This document shows, in pieces, positions 12,201 to 22,309 of a stretch of 64,000 bases of DNA. The stretch spans positions 1,240,001 through 1,304,000 of the forward strand of contig NOKP01000010.1 of assembly GCA_002682825.1 (NCBI GenBank), read 5' to 3'. Below the pieces are notes generated by a model. It saw only the letters and a list, made by a program, of their open reading frames with translations, was not told the origin of the DNA and searched no databases. Origin of the DNA: Neonectria sp. B-13 (taxonomy: Eukaryota; Ascomycota; Sordariomycetes; Hypocreales; Nectriaceae). The position numbers and the translations under genes were made by a program. Position 1 is the first letter of the stretch; each line of letters starts with the position of its first letter.

Positions 12201-14765
12201 CGGCACGTTCGTGTTCACGGAAAGGCTGCTGGTGACAGGAGGAACCCCTGGCGGGGTGATGAAGAATTTGAGGGTTCCCAACGAGTCACCCTTTACTCGC
12301 TTGTTTGTGAGAATCTGCTGGTCATCTAGAGGATCAGCGTGGTCAAACTTGCCGACCTCGGTCAAGTAGACCAAAGAATGATCATGGTCGCCGAGACCCA
12401 AATGCAGACAGACGGCTTGGCGAATCTCGGCCGCCGTCTCAGCTTCCGTAATGTCGCACATTCGGTAATTCCAGTAGTCCATCGTGGCAAGTACATATGT
12501 CCTCACGGGGTTTACTCTTCTTGGTCGGTTCTGCGCATAATAGCCGTTCCTGTCCTCTGGGCCAACACTTGAACCAGGTCGGTCAAGACTAGGATCGCTA
12601 CCATTGGCGCCTCTGACCCCCAATCCAACAGGTTTCAAGCTGCCCGCGGGTGAAGTCGGAGAGCCGTCCATCTCTTCGGGGGAGGGATAATTATCATCCT
12701 TTTGTCTGCTCTTCCTCGACAAGAAACTGAGGAAGCCTTTTGGATTCTTGGCTGATGCAGGAGTCTCCACCCCGGCAGATTTCTCTCCGGAGTCAAGGGG
12801 AGAGCCCCTGGACCGCACGTCGTGGCTCCGGCCACTGTGCGCGACTTCTCCAAGATTCATGCCTCGAGTTAACATTGATGCTGCATCGGATGGTACCCCG
12901 GATCCATAGATGGCAGCATTTGAGGACACAGAGTCAATGCTGCTCCGGGGCTTATGTCCAGTCTTCATCGTGTTGGGAGACGCGGAGAGAACAGGGGTGG
13001 TTGAGGAGGAGAACAGGGCAGGTGGAAGACTAGGGCTGCCGTTGGGGCTTGTCGAACGGGCCGCAGCACCGCGAAACGTAGCCCCCTCGCCAGACTCACT
13101 AACGTTCGGGCTATGGCGCCGCGATCCATCGGTATCGACGTGCTTGAGAATGTTTCGATGACTCGTGTCGGCATTGTTGAGTGAGGTGGGCATTGTTGTC
13201 GCTCTCGTCTGTGAAAATCGTCGACCACCAAATCCAGGGGTAGGAGCGTTAAGAGGGGTCTACATTACAAGTTAGTAACGAATAGCGAGGTGTCGACAGG
13301 AAACACGCACATTCGGCGAGTCCATGGGGTCAGTTCCAGCACTTGGTAGGTTGTTCCCGTGTCCACCGTTCAGAGACTCTTTTCGTCCGTGTGAGGTCGC
13401 ACTCTTTACAGATTCAGCTGTCCGTCCGGTTACAATACTTCGGATGAGGCGTCGCATTCGCTTTCCCTCCTCTCGCTCTCTCGGTTGGTCCCAGCCAGTA
13501 CCGCTATTAGTGCATTCTTGGGCGAGTTTGGGATACACCTGCTGGTGCATCATTCCAAAGTTGCCACGACCGCCGTGGCCGCTGCCAAGCTCCAGGAACT
13601 GGATTCCATGGAGGTTAAGTGACTTGAAGGTCTCCTGCCAGTCCCTAGAAAACTGGTTCTTGGCCAGCCAAATCAGGACAGTATCCAATGGCCACTGGGC
13701 AGCAATTTCAGGGGGGATCGAGCCGGCGGAGGTCGCGTTCGAAGAATTAGACACCCCGCGGGCCTGGGCAGTGCTGGTCGGGTAGAGTCGGTCCCTCGAG
13801 TTAGAGTCATCCATCGGGGTAGTCGTGTTGGTGTCGGTGCCACTCTGAGGAGTCATCACCGACCACGACGCCTGTGAGCTGGCGGTCAGGGTTGGGTCTT
13901 CGAGTCCAAAGGCGGGAATACCCACGCCCTCTCCATACGTGTCGCCTTGCGGAATATACGTCGCACTCATCTGCTCGCTCGGCGGCGGCGGCGGCGGGAT
14001 GGCAAGTGTTTGCCCCGTCGCAATCTGAGCGTGTAACTTTGGGTTGTACGGCTGGTGCTGTCCGGGCGGCGGCGGGATGTTGAAGCCCGGGCGGCCATCG
14101 TACATGCGCCCAAACGTGCCATGCCACGGCGGGTGCGGGCCGTGGGCGCTCCCCGGAGGCGGTCCGGGTGGTGGGGGGAGCATGACGCCGGGTGCGGAGC
14201 CTGGGGCGGCGGGATATCGGGGAGGCGGAGGAGGAAAGTTGGTCATGTTGTTCATCTGCTGGTTCGAGTTCGGAGCGCCCATCGGGGGAGGGGGAGGAGG
14301 GACCTGGAACGGCCTCGTGGGATCGTTGGCCGAGACATGTCTCTGGCTTGCCGGGAACATGTTGGGCGGCGCGGGAGGCGGCCCGCCTCGAGGGATCGAT
14401 TGAGCAAGGCCGGGAGGGAAGGCGGTCGTCTTTGAATGTCGGGACGGCGAGGCGGACGGCGATGGGAGGCAGGAGCAGCGGCAACGTTGACGGTAGAAGT
14501 CCTCGGATGCGAGTTCGAGGCTGAGAACGGGACGGGGTGGAAGTGAGCAGACGCGGCGTTGGTATTGGCGGTCGCACGGGTCGGCAGGGGTAGGGCGGAC
14601 AGCGAGCCCAAGGACCGGGGGGTTGGGGGGACCAGGACGGCGTCGTTGTAGGCGCGGAGGCTGACACAGGCGCTGGGCGTAGGCGCTGGAACCGGGGAGG
14701 ATGTTGGTTGTGGGTGGATGTGGATGTGGATGTGGATGTGGACGTGGTTGTGGAGGAGGAGGCAA
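9209..14765 (-). CDS. BCK1: BCK1-type MAP kinase kinase kinase of the cell wall integrity pathway
   Basis: Serine/threonine kinase that relays protein kinase C signals to the MKK-SLT2 module controlling wall synthesis (Bck1 in yeast, Mck1 in Magnaporthe). Three exons, 14765-13311, 13259-9406 and 9350-9209, give about 1816 residues. The order is: a proline-rich N-terminus; a SAM-like helical segment (WPLDTVLIWLAKNQFSRDW); a ubiquitin-fold/RA-like segment (RTYVLATMDYWNYRMCDI); a glutamine run; long disordered Ser/Pro linkers; and the C-terminal kinase. The kinase has the glycine loop GKGTYGRVYLG, the lysine motif AVKEVEV, HRDLKADN, DFGISKK, MAPEV and NPFDRPTA, the last restored across the final intron. 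The intron at 13260-13310 is certain because frame and sequence continue smoothly. The N-terminal 120 or so residues are doubtful: three frames are open there, and an upstream exon is possible. Confidence 0.9.
11570..11668 (-). repeat. Glutamine-coding CAG/CAA tract in BCK1
   Basis: An interrupted CAG/CAA run on the minus strand encodes a polyglutamine block broken by Pro, Ser and Val, in the disordered linker between the RA-like segment and the kinase. Such tracts vary in length between strains. Confidence 0.9.
14713..14747. repeat. GTGGAT hexanucleotide repeat at the BCK1 5' end
   Basis: About six GTGGAT-like units. Read on the minus strand they give His-Pro repeats in one frame and Ser/Thr repeats in another, which contributes to the uncertainty about the true N-terminus of the kinase gene. 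Confidence 0.8.
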
Positions 14766-15432
14766 CGGCGGGAGCCTTGTGTGCCGGGCCGGAGACGGGG
14801 GACGTGGTTATTGGGGATGAAGCCCGGGGAAGGAGCAAAGACGAGCCTTGACCTAAGCCTGAAAAGCCTGAGCAGGCTGTGCCTAGGCCTGTGGCAGGGC
14901 GTAATTGGCAGAGGAGGAGGAGGAGGCGGGCGTGGACGTGGATGCAGACTCAGACGCAGACACAGAGTGACGAGACAGCCGTCGCGAGCTATCATGACCT
15001 GGGCTGCAGTGGGTGGAAGTGGAGTAGCATGGCGTGGGAGTGGATGAAGGTGGGCCAGGGCGACATGGATGCGCAGTGGGCAGTTGCCAGTTGCTGGTTG
15101 CAAGTTGGGATAGAGGTGGGTGTGCTGCGGACCAGGGACTTTGAAGCGCAAGGTACAGAAGCTAGCAGTGGAGTTACTGCACCTAACGAACCCGGCCAGT
15201 TGCAGGGTGCTTATCAGGGGCCCAACCCAACGTTGGCCTCCCCCACTGTCGCAGGGAGACGGGACCGTCCAGCTGTCCAACTCGTTCCCCCGGCAGCCAG
15301 CGTCTGGCGCTTAGCAGCACCTGCGATGGTGTGAAGATGGTGTGCAGCAGTGCACCCTAGCGAATCGCGTCTCTCACTGCGAGGGATCCTGTGTGCCTCT
15401 GCAGCTCTGCATGCATGCATCCAGCGTCCAGT

Positions 15433-15456
15433 GCAGTCGCAGTCGCAGTCGCAGTC
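15433..15456. repeat. GCAGTC hexanucleotide repeat, four units
   Basis: Four perfect tandem copies of GCAGTC upstream of BCK1, in non-coding sequence. Confidence 0.9.
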
Positions 15457-15689
15457 TCTCCTCCCTCGCTTCTTCGTCTTGTCACTCGAAAAGGAAGAAT
15501 GCCTACTAGATCAGCCATAAGCCTTAGTAAACCCCGGTCGCTCTGTCGACGGGTCCTACTTAGCCTTGGCAACACGAGCAGAGAATACGAGAGAGCAATC
15601 ACAGCGGTCCCCGAACAGGTCAGGACTGATCCATTCTCGTCTCCAGCAATGTCGCACTGCAAGAGGGGTAGGTATACTGACGCACAGAG

Positions 15690-15790
15690 AGGGTGAGAGA
15701 GGGGGAAGAGAAAGAGAAAGAGAGAAAGGGAGAGAGGCGAGTCCGAGACACGGAGACACAAGATCGAGTCCGAGAGAGAACGGAGCGAGC
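15690..15790. repeat. Purine-rich GA tract upstream of BCK1
   Basis: An imperfect GAGAGGG/GAAAGAGA tract of about 100 nt. On the minus strand it reads as a CT-rich leader, as is usual near fungal transcription starts. Confidence 0.7.
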
Positions 15791-16343
15791 GGGGAATAGG
15801 ATGAAGTTGAAATCGAGGCTCCGCGCAAGCGAGACATTGGAGACTCCCGTCCCCTCCTCCACAAACAACCCGCCGCCGCCGCTTCGCGACACCAAGCCCA
15901 GGCTGAGAGCGAGCGTCTGGGGTCTACGGATACTGCTCCGTACCAGTAGCATGTGCAGGCGTTCGGTAGATCGAGTGGCGCGGCACTAAGACGAGGCGCC
16001 AGCAGAAAGGGCGCTACCGACAAGCGACTCCCTAGGCTGGCTGAACGGGGGGGATACGAAGGTTGAGATTTGAGTCGACAGCTTTACACTTCCTGTAATT
16101 ATCACTTAAACAGGACGAAGAGCCTCTATGAGAATGCTTTATGAGAATGAAGATAGTACTGTCAGCAGTAATTCAGCTGTATCGCAACCGCACTCTAGAT
16201 GCCAGGCAATCTACCCCAAGTACTCGAGTCGATTTCGTATGTCCCCATAAGCGCAGTATAAGACAAGCCCTAAACTCCTGTTACGTATCTACCATGCAAG
16301 GCGACCTTATCGATGAATCCAAAACGATACAACACGGCAGGCA

Positions 16344-18629
16344 TTACATCACGGTGCACCCGTATCCCTGCTGGCACTGCTCCAGGTATCCGGCGTCTTC
16401 GGCAGATCCCTCTGGCGCATTGTGTTTCCGCACGAGCCCCGAAATCTTGATGGTCTGCTCCCCTTCAAGATGCCACCACTTGAGTCTCTGGAGCGTCGTC
16501 CCTTCGTCGTCGTCCGTGCTGAGCTCCCACTTTCCCGATGACACCACTACCTCGCATTGGTCCTTGGGGAAGTGGTAGTCGGGGAGGAACACAATCGTAG
16601 GTGTCTCCTCTGGCGCCGCCTTGGGTGCGGAAAGCTTCAGCTCGAATGTGCATTGGCGAAGGTTGAAGCCAGACGATAGGATATTGCCGTATACGACAGT
16701 CGGCGTCGGTCGGACATAGGCCTCGGCAGCGCGATATCCCGGCGCATTGGTCAGTTCGGGGTCCTTGGCCGACGGCATGGAGCTGATGGAAGGTGTGTTG
16801 AGCGTCTGCTTAAGGTTATTTGGCGTGACGGTTCGATCATCCGCCGCGTCTCCAGCGGGAGATGAAGACGTCTTGGCAAGGTTTGTCGTTGATTGAGAGA
16901 AATCTGGGACAGAAGACTCGGGTAGAAGCTTGTCATCCACCGAGAAGATGGAAAGGTCTTCTCCGTTCCATTGATCTCCGTGCTCGTGGTCATTGCTAGC
17001 GACATAGACCCATAAGCAGGCACCCTCAATACCCGATCCCTCGACGGCAAAGTAGTTTGCGTCGAGTGCCGCAGACTGACTTGTGTAGTCGCCCGTCTTG
17101 TAGGCCTTCTTGTCGTCCATGTCATACGGAATTCCAAATTCAGTTAACACGCAGGGATGCTTGCCTATGCGGTCAAGGCCCTCCTGCCGAAGCGTCTTGA
17201 GTTGATCTCTCAGGCAGTTTCGGATCGCCGTCTCTCCAATACGGATAGCCAACGCCGGGTGGAGATATTTGCCGCGTAGCACACCAACCACGTCCACGTT
17301 CCAGGTGCTGTTCCAGTGTTTCGTCATGAGGGTAATGCCATCATAGTAATGGGGGGTAAATGCCATGTTAGGATCGTCGTCCGCGGTGCCCTTGATCTCG
17401 GGCGGCAGCTCAAGCGTAGGGTACTGCATCAGCATTATGCAGTCCTTGTGAGAAGCTCGACAGGTCTGGACATATTTGCGCCATGCGTCCATGAAATAGG
17501 TGTTGGTGAAGGCTGGGTAATCAATGTCCTGGCCAGTGTTTGGGTTCTTCGCAAAGTAATCCTTTCGAAGAAGGGTATCCGTCTCGGTGTTCCAAACACC
17601 ATGCTGGGCCCAGACACATTCTCCAAGCTTCCAGCCAGGGTCGCGCTTCCATCCGTATCTTGAGTCGTCGTAATCGGCTGGTAACCAGGCAATCTCACCG
17701 TGAGGATCAACAAGCTTAGACCCGCTCTTATACGCACCCAGGCCACCCATCTCCCACGTATCGATTTCACACGCGCGCCCCATGCCCGTCAGGAAAGTCT
17801 GCCACATGGTAGGGCATGTTCCCTTCTTCAACGGATGCTCCTTGGGAATCACATTAAGGTCCACATAGCCAATCATGCCCCTGTTGGGCTCGTTCATGCT
17901 CTCCCAACCAATGACAACGTCATTCTCAAGATCGCCGGCCTCGTGTATTCGTCTAGCAAGATAACCGCAAGCCGCCATGAAGTGGCCCTGCAAGTAATCT
18001 TGAATATTGAGTCCGTCGATGATACACTTTGGTGCAAAGTCCTTTCCACCAAAGTACATGGTGAAGATGGTGCCAGCCGCGAGCCGGTAGTAGTTCGTTG
18101 ACCAGATCATCTTGGGGAACTCGTCGGGCTTGGGATACGTATTGTGAACGATGGCGGCCTCGGTGGCGGCGAAGCTCTGGGGGTTCAGACCGCAGGCGTA
18201 GATCGTCCACAGCGGAGCGCCAGAGCCACCAGTGAAACGCGACCATACGTCCTGATGCGGATCCATGAAGATATAAAAGCCATAGTCCTTGGCTATTCGC
18301 AGGATGTCGATGGTGTGCTGGATGAACTCCTCGTCGTACTTCCCTGGCCCGGCCGCCTCGATGGCCTCCCAGGTAAAGACATAACGGATCGTGTTGTAGC
18401 CGAATCGCTTGATCCGCGCGAAGTGCATGCGCGCATCTTCCTTGGGAAACGGGCGCTGGTGGAAGGAGACGTTATCGCCGTCAAAGAAGTCGGTGCCAAT
18501 GTGGGATGGCTGGTCGGGCTCGCTGGGGAGCTTGGCGTCGGCGGCGACGTTGATGCCCCGGAGGACGACCTGACGGCCGTGGCCATCGCGGAACTGGCCG
18601 TCTTCAATGATCAGGCGGAAGGAGGACAT
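16344..18629 (-). CDS. EGH1: GH5 steryl-beta-glucosidase (Egh1/EGCrP2 type)
   Basis: Single-exon gene for 761 residues, close to the length of yeast Egh1. Members of this GH5 group remove glucose from ergosteryl-glucoside in the cytosol or at internal membranes. They have no signal peptide, and none is seen here. The barrel begins with the block LRGINVAADAKLP at 23-35. The acid/base glutamate is Glu247 in GWESMNEPNRG and the nucleophile is Glu497 in VLTEFGIPYD, as in the family. A conserved block with DHEHGDQWNGED follows. From about residue 575 there is a disordered Ser/Thr/Pro linker, then a C-terminal beta domain with YHFPKDQCEVVV. The protein ends CTVM, which fits a CaaX prenylation box. 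It is divergent from the Zn2Cys6 gene at 20656, sharing a 2-kb promoter region. Family call is firm. Confidence 0.93.
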   Translation of the reverse strand: MSSFRLIIEDGQFRDGHGRQVVLRGINVAADAKLPSEPDQPSHIGTDFFDGDNVSFHQRPFPKEDARMHFARIKRFGYNTIRYVFTWEAIEAAGPGKYDEEFIQHTIDILRIAKDYGFYIFMDPHQDVWSRFTGGSGAPLWTIYACGLNPQSFAATEAAIVHNTYPKPDEFPKMIWSTNYYRLAAGTIFTMYFGGKDFAPKCIIDGLNIQDYLQGHFMAACGYLARRIHEAGDLENDVVIGWESMNEPNRGMIGYVDLNVIPKEHPLKKGTCPTMWQTFLTGMGRACEIDTWEMGGLGAYKSGSKLVDPHGEIAWLPADYDDSRYGWKRDPGWKLGECVWAQHGVWNTETDTLLRKDYFAKNPNTGQDIDYPAFTNTYFMDAWRKYVQTCRASHKDCIMLMQYPTLELPPEIKGTADDDPNMAFTPHYYDGITLMTKHWNSTWNVDVVGVLRGKYLHPALAIRIGETAIRNCLRDQLKTLRQEGLDRIGKHPCVLTEFGIPYDMDDKKAYKTGDYTSQSAALDANYFAVEGSGIEGACLWVYVASNDHEHGDQWNGEDLSIFSVDDKLLPESSVPDFSQSTTNLAKTSSSPAGDAADDRTVTPNNLKQTLNTPSISSMPSAKDPELTNAPGYRAAEAYVRPTPTVVYGNILSSGFNLRQCTFELKLSAPKAAPEETPTIVFLPDYHFPKDQCEVVVSSGKWELSTDDDEGTTLQRLKWWHLEGEQTIKISGLVRKHNAPEGSAEDAGYLEQCQQGYGCTVM

Positions 18630-18934
18630 GGCTTTCTTCGGTACCGCCCGTCTGTCGAGAACGGAGACGGAGGACGAGAGTGGGAGGAGCTCGGAAGAGA
18701 GGTGAAGCCGTGAAGCCGTGAAGGGGGGAAATTGGGGCCGGGCCAGGTCAGCTGGGGTGGGTGATGGATGTCCGGCGATGACGTTTGGGGCTGCTGGAAG
18801 CGGTAAGTTGGTCGGGAAGGCAACTAATAACAGCGGAGCCAGCGGGCTGGGGGGTGACCTTAGTCAGCCAGAGATAGTCTAGTTCCATGCTGTGCTTTTG
18901 CGAGTCCGGGTGAGAGACGATATTCCCAGATCCC

Positions 18935-18994
18935 TCGCATTCGCACACGGAGCGAAGTCTTCTTAGTTCCTTCGCATTCGCACTCAGAACGAAG
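18935..18994. repeat. Direct repeat TCGCATTCGCAC with following CGAAG
   Basis: The 12-mer TCGCATTCGCAC occurs at 18935-18946 and again at 18972-18983. Each copy is followed after four bases by AGCGAAG or AACGAAG. The two 23-bp units are 37 bp apart. Confidence 0.85.
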
Positions 18995-19977
18995 GCGAAA
19001 GTGTTGTGGCGAAGCACATCCATGGGCATAATTTGGCGCGCCGTGCGCAATGTCGTCCAAAGCTTAGACTACTAGTATCACTCTGTAATTAATTAACTTA
19101 GAGGCCCGTCTTCGCGGACCGTCTTGCGCAAGCCGGACATCAACCGATCGCGGCCCGCAATTCCCTGGCGAGCGTCATCACTGCATGGGCAATACGGACG
19201 GGCGTAGAGCAACTAAGCGTCAGCAGGGACTTTGCCAGAGGTCATCTTCACTGAGGAATGTCTTCCGTGACAAAGCGGCCATGCTCCAGTTACTCGTGGT
19301 GCTTGTCGAGGGTCCCAAGTCCGCGATCAAAAGGAGGCCGGCGGTGGTCCGTGGATGCGTATCTGGCTGGCTTTTTCGGAGAATTAAAAAAAAATACGTC
19401 GTATTCGTAGAGACAAGCGGCATTGGCATTGGAACTTCGGGGTCATCCCAAGTACCGAGACTCCGAGGACGACGCACCGAGCACGCACACGCATCACTTG
19501 GAGTCAGCATTCGCTCCTCGAGATTTAAGACAAGCCAGGCTTGGGAACTTCCCAGCACAGAGAAAGTGCCATATATAGCTCGGTCTTTCTCAGCAAGACG
19601 GGTGGGGTAAGACGCACTGGCGCAACTTGAAAGCGTCGTCAGCTCGACGAAGTTGTTGGTTCTTGGCGGTCGTACCTCGTGTGCCTCGTGAATTTAAACC
19701 TGCCAGGTGTGCTTGTAGTACTCGTCCCAGTTGAGGATTAGTGTCATCGCCGCTCTGCTTATCCCAACGGTGGCCTCACGTAAGAAAGGATGAGGAAAGA
19801 GTGTATCGCGTCGATCCGGAACCTCAGCAACGAGGTTGGTGAGATTTTAAACTTGATAGGCAAAACCACTCCAACAGAGCCTTTCGTCCGCAGAAAAGGT
19901 CATCTGGCCGGCGTGTCCTACCTGCCTCAAGGTAAAGAAGGCACCTTTCTAAAAGCGGCATTAATTAGGGGCGTATG

Positions 19978-20033
19978 TTTTCGCGTCGACTGTTGCGAAA
20001 ATTGGCCATAGTTTTCGCACGCTGATGCGAAAA
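19978..20033. repeat. Two adjacent inverted repeats with TTTTCGC arms
   Basis: TTTTCGC (19978-19984) pairs with GCGAAAA (19995-20001) across 10 bases. TTTTCGCA (20012-20019) pairs with TGCGAAAA (20026-20033) across 6 bases. Both lie 620-680 bp before the Zn2Cys6 start. Confidence 0.85.
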
Positions 20034-20655
20034 CCCCATAGACAGCCGTTAACTCCGCTTACCTGGCACCTTGCCGACCTCGACCTTTCTTCCCTCAACA
20101 AAGTCCCCGACGCCCGGCACAAAGAGAAATTCGACCTACGTTTACATGGAGATCTGCTTCAAGCCTCGACCCTTCCATTTTCGCATTCCGTATTGCATCC
20201 CATAGGTCAGCGGGCGGACAGCTTCCAACTCCTGCTTCTCACTTTCTCCCACTTCCCGAGTCCTCCACTGGCTCCACACCCACGTCTCTCCCATATCCGA
20301 GGCGCTGCTGTCGTGTGCCGTGGCTGGACTAACAACGGGCAGCTGAATATTCTCCTGCAACCTCTCGAAAGCGCGCACTGTCTTCTGGTCGTCCGTCCGA
20401 TCTTCCTTGGATTTCTCGCTGTGCCGTAGGACCTGGAAACTGGCCTGTCTGAGGTCTCAACCCGTGTGGGGCCGCAGAGGTGAGACCCTCCGGCGCTTCC
20501 GCCCGGTGAAGCCGTGAACATCTCCGGCTACTCGGAAGGTCTCCAAACGTCTCAAGACCTGGCAGCAAGCGATCGATAGTTGTTTGGATAGCTAGAACTC
20601 CCTGCAATCCAGCCAGCCTTGATTTCGTCGACCATCGAGCGGCAGCTGGGCGCTC

Positions 20656-22112
20656 GTGCCGGTACTAGGAGTTCCAGAGATGACGCCGCCGTATCAACCA
20701 CCGGAAAGCCCGGTTCCCGGGAGAGTCTCGAAGCTGGCCAGGAGACCGCATCGCAAATCCAGAAACGGCTGCTTCAATTGCAAAAGACGCAAAGTCAAGG
20801 TAGGTTCTCTCCGACACTCCCGCCGCCTTTGCGCTGTCGCTAACGGCTCCAGTGCGACGAGGTGAAGCCCGCCTGCTCGAACTGCATTCGCTTCGGCATC
20901 CCCTGCGACTTTGCGCCGCTGCCGCCGCCCAGCGAAGATCCGGCGCCGAAAGGTTCAGCTATAGAAGCTGGTGCCAATCACGGAGGAGAGCCATCCACAG
21001 CGCCGCGCCGGGGTCCAGGACGGCCGCGCAAGGATTGGGCAGCTCTAGCGAAGCCGCTTCCGCAGCCGGCGGAGAGAACCGGGACATCGCCGACCTCGAG
21101 CGTCACCACGCCGGCATCGACCTCAAGCGTATCGGAGTCAACACCGTGCTCCTTCAATGTCGCCGACGCCGAGCTGCTCCTCCAATTTATCACTCACACG
21201 GCCTCGAGCCTTCATGATTCCACGGACAGAAACTCCAGCATTGCCCGGTTTTGGGAACGGAATGTCCCCCAGATTGGCATATCCTATCACTTCGTGCTTC
21301 ACCTCACTTATGGATTAGCTGGATATCATCTGGCGTTTTCAGAAACCAGCAACGGTGATCGGCACGCCCAGTACCTTGCCCTTGCTCGCCACCACTCAGA
21401 AACTGGCTTAACCGAGTTGAACAAAACGTTACCAAGCCTAGACGAAACCAATTGCGGTGCTCTATACGTTTCTGCAGTCCTTGTATGCTACTGTGCCTTT
21501 GCTGCAGGCCCGGTGGGCGTCACCGACCTTCTCGTCTGCAACGTGGACGACAGCGCACCTCAGCGATGGCTGCCTCTGATCCACGGCGTGCGGCTGATCC
21601 GGCAGACAATCGAGCCCGCCACTCTTTTTACCGGCCTCATGGAGCCTCTTGGAGGATCGCCAGAGCCTGACGAAGATACCCGGCCCATGTACCTTATCGG
21701 GGGGTTCCCCCATGTTGAATGGGTCGAGCCAGTCGAAAAACTCCGGAAGTGGCTTGAATCCTACGACACGCCCGACACCATCATCTATTTACGCGCTCTC
21801 TCATCATTGTCGGATATTTACGAGGCCAACTACGGCGGTAGCAATGGCAGATGCAGTGGCTCCACGGACAACAAGTTTGTTTTCGGGTGGCTCTACCGCA
21901 TGCATGACCTCTTTGTCGCCTGTCTCCAGCGGAAGGAACCACAGGCATTACTGATATTGGCCTACTACGTTCCGCTGCTGAAGACGCTTAAAAAGTGCTG
22001 GTTCATCGAAGGCTGGGCGAAGCATCTCCTCGGCTCAATACGAGGAATGCTTAGCCCAGATATGTTGGGCTGGCTTGAATGGCCCGTTCAGGTATCACTG
22101 CATCGGCCATGA
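20656..22112 (+). CDS. Zn2Cys6 transcription factor, UPC2-like architecture
   Basis: Two exons, 20656-20799 and 20853-22112, give about 467 residues. The intron splits the DNA-binding domain right after KRRKVK. Splicing restores CFNCKRRKVKCDEVKPACSN followed by CIRFGIPCDF, the complete six-cysteine binuclear cluster at residues about 38-66. An AT-hook-like GPGRPRKD follows near residue 100. The rest is a helical activation/ligand-type domain beginning FNVADAELLLQFITHTA and ending with KCWFIEGWAKHLL, the arrangement seen in fungal regulators related to the sterol-uptake factor Upc2. An alternative start is the ATG at 20680. The end is slightly uncertain: a possible GTATCA donor at the CAG near 22090 could lead to another short exon. 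It is divergent from a steryl-glucosidase gene, so a link to sterol metabolism is possible but only inferred. Confidence 0.85.
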
Positions 22113-22309
22113 AATCCGGCCTACGGTCCTAGACCGCCGAAATAATGAGACAACACGAAACAGAGCAGCGTTTTGCAGCACTATGAATCTCTTGGCTAGG
22201 GATGTCGTTTGTCCTTCAGTCTCCTCGATTCAGCAAGCTTGGGTCAAGTCTCGCCCGTCGATGCCTCAATCCGCCTGATGATACGAGTCGCAGGCCTCTC
22301 GATTGGCCT

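Larger units (their letters stand above)
14766..16343. other. Region upstream of BCK1 and downstream of EGH1
   Basis: Contains the presumed promoter and long leader of BCK1 and the 3' end of the glucosidase gene. Notable are a GCAGTC repeat (15433-15456) and a purine-rich GAGA tract (about 15690-15790). Large open frames at 14766-15280 are GC-rich, overlap each other and have no recognisable domain. An additional first exon of BCK1 could lie here. Nothing else identified. Confidence 0.45.
18630..20655. promoter_or_regulatory. Divergent promoter region between EGH1 and Zn2Cys6 regulator
   Basis: No recognisable gene lies in these 2 kb. Frames of up to 142 codons (for example 19185-19610 and 20025-20429) lack domains and are probably chance. 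The region is unusual for repeated TTCGC and GCGAA words, many arranged as inverted pairs, at 18935-19013 and 19978-20033. It presumably drives both flanking genes. Confidence 0.5.

Noticed and set aside
14252..15280. 342-codon minus-strand frame upstream of BCK1
   Set aside because: Partly overlaps BCK1 in another frame, built on His/Pro repeats, no domain. Retained only as a reason to doubt the BCK1 start.
19185..19610. 141-codon plus-strand frame in the EGH1-Zn2Cys6 promoter
   Set aside because: No domain, no homologous pattern, and located among regulatory-looking repeats.
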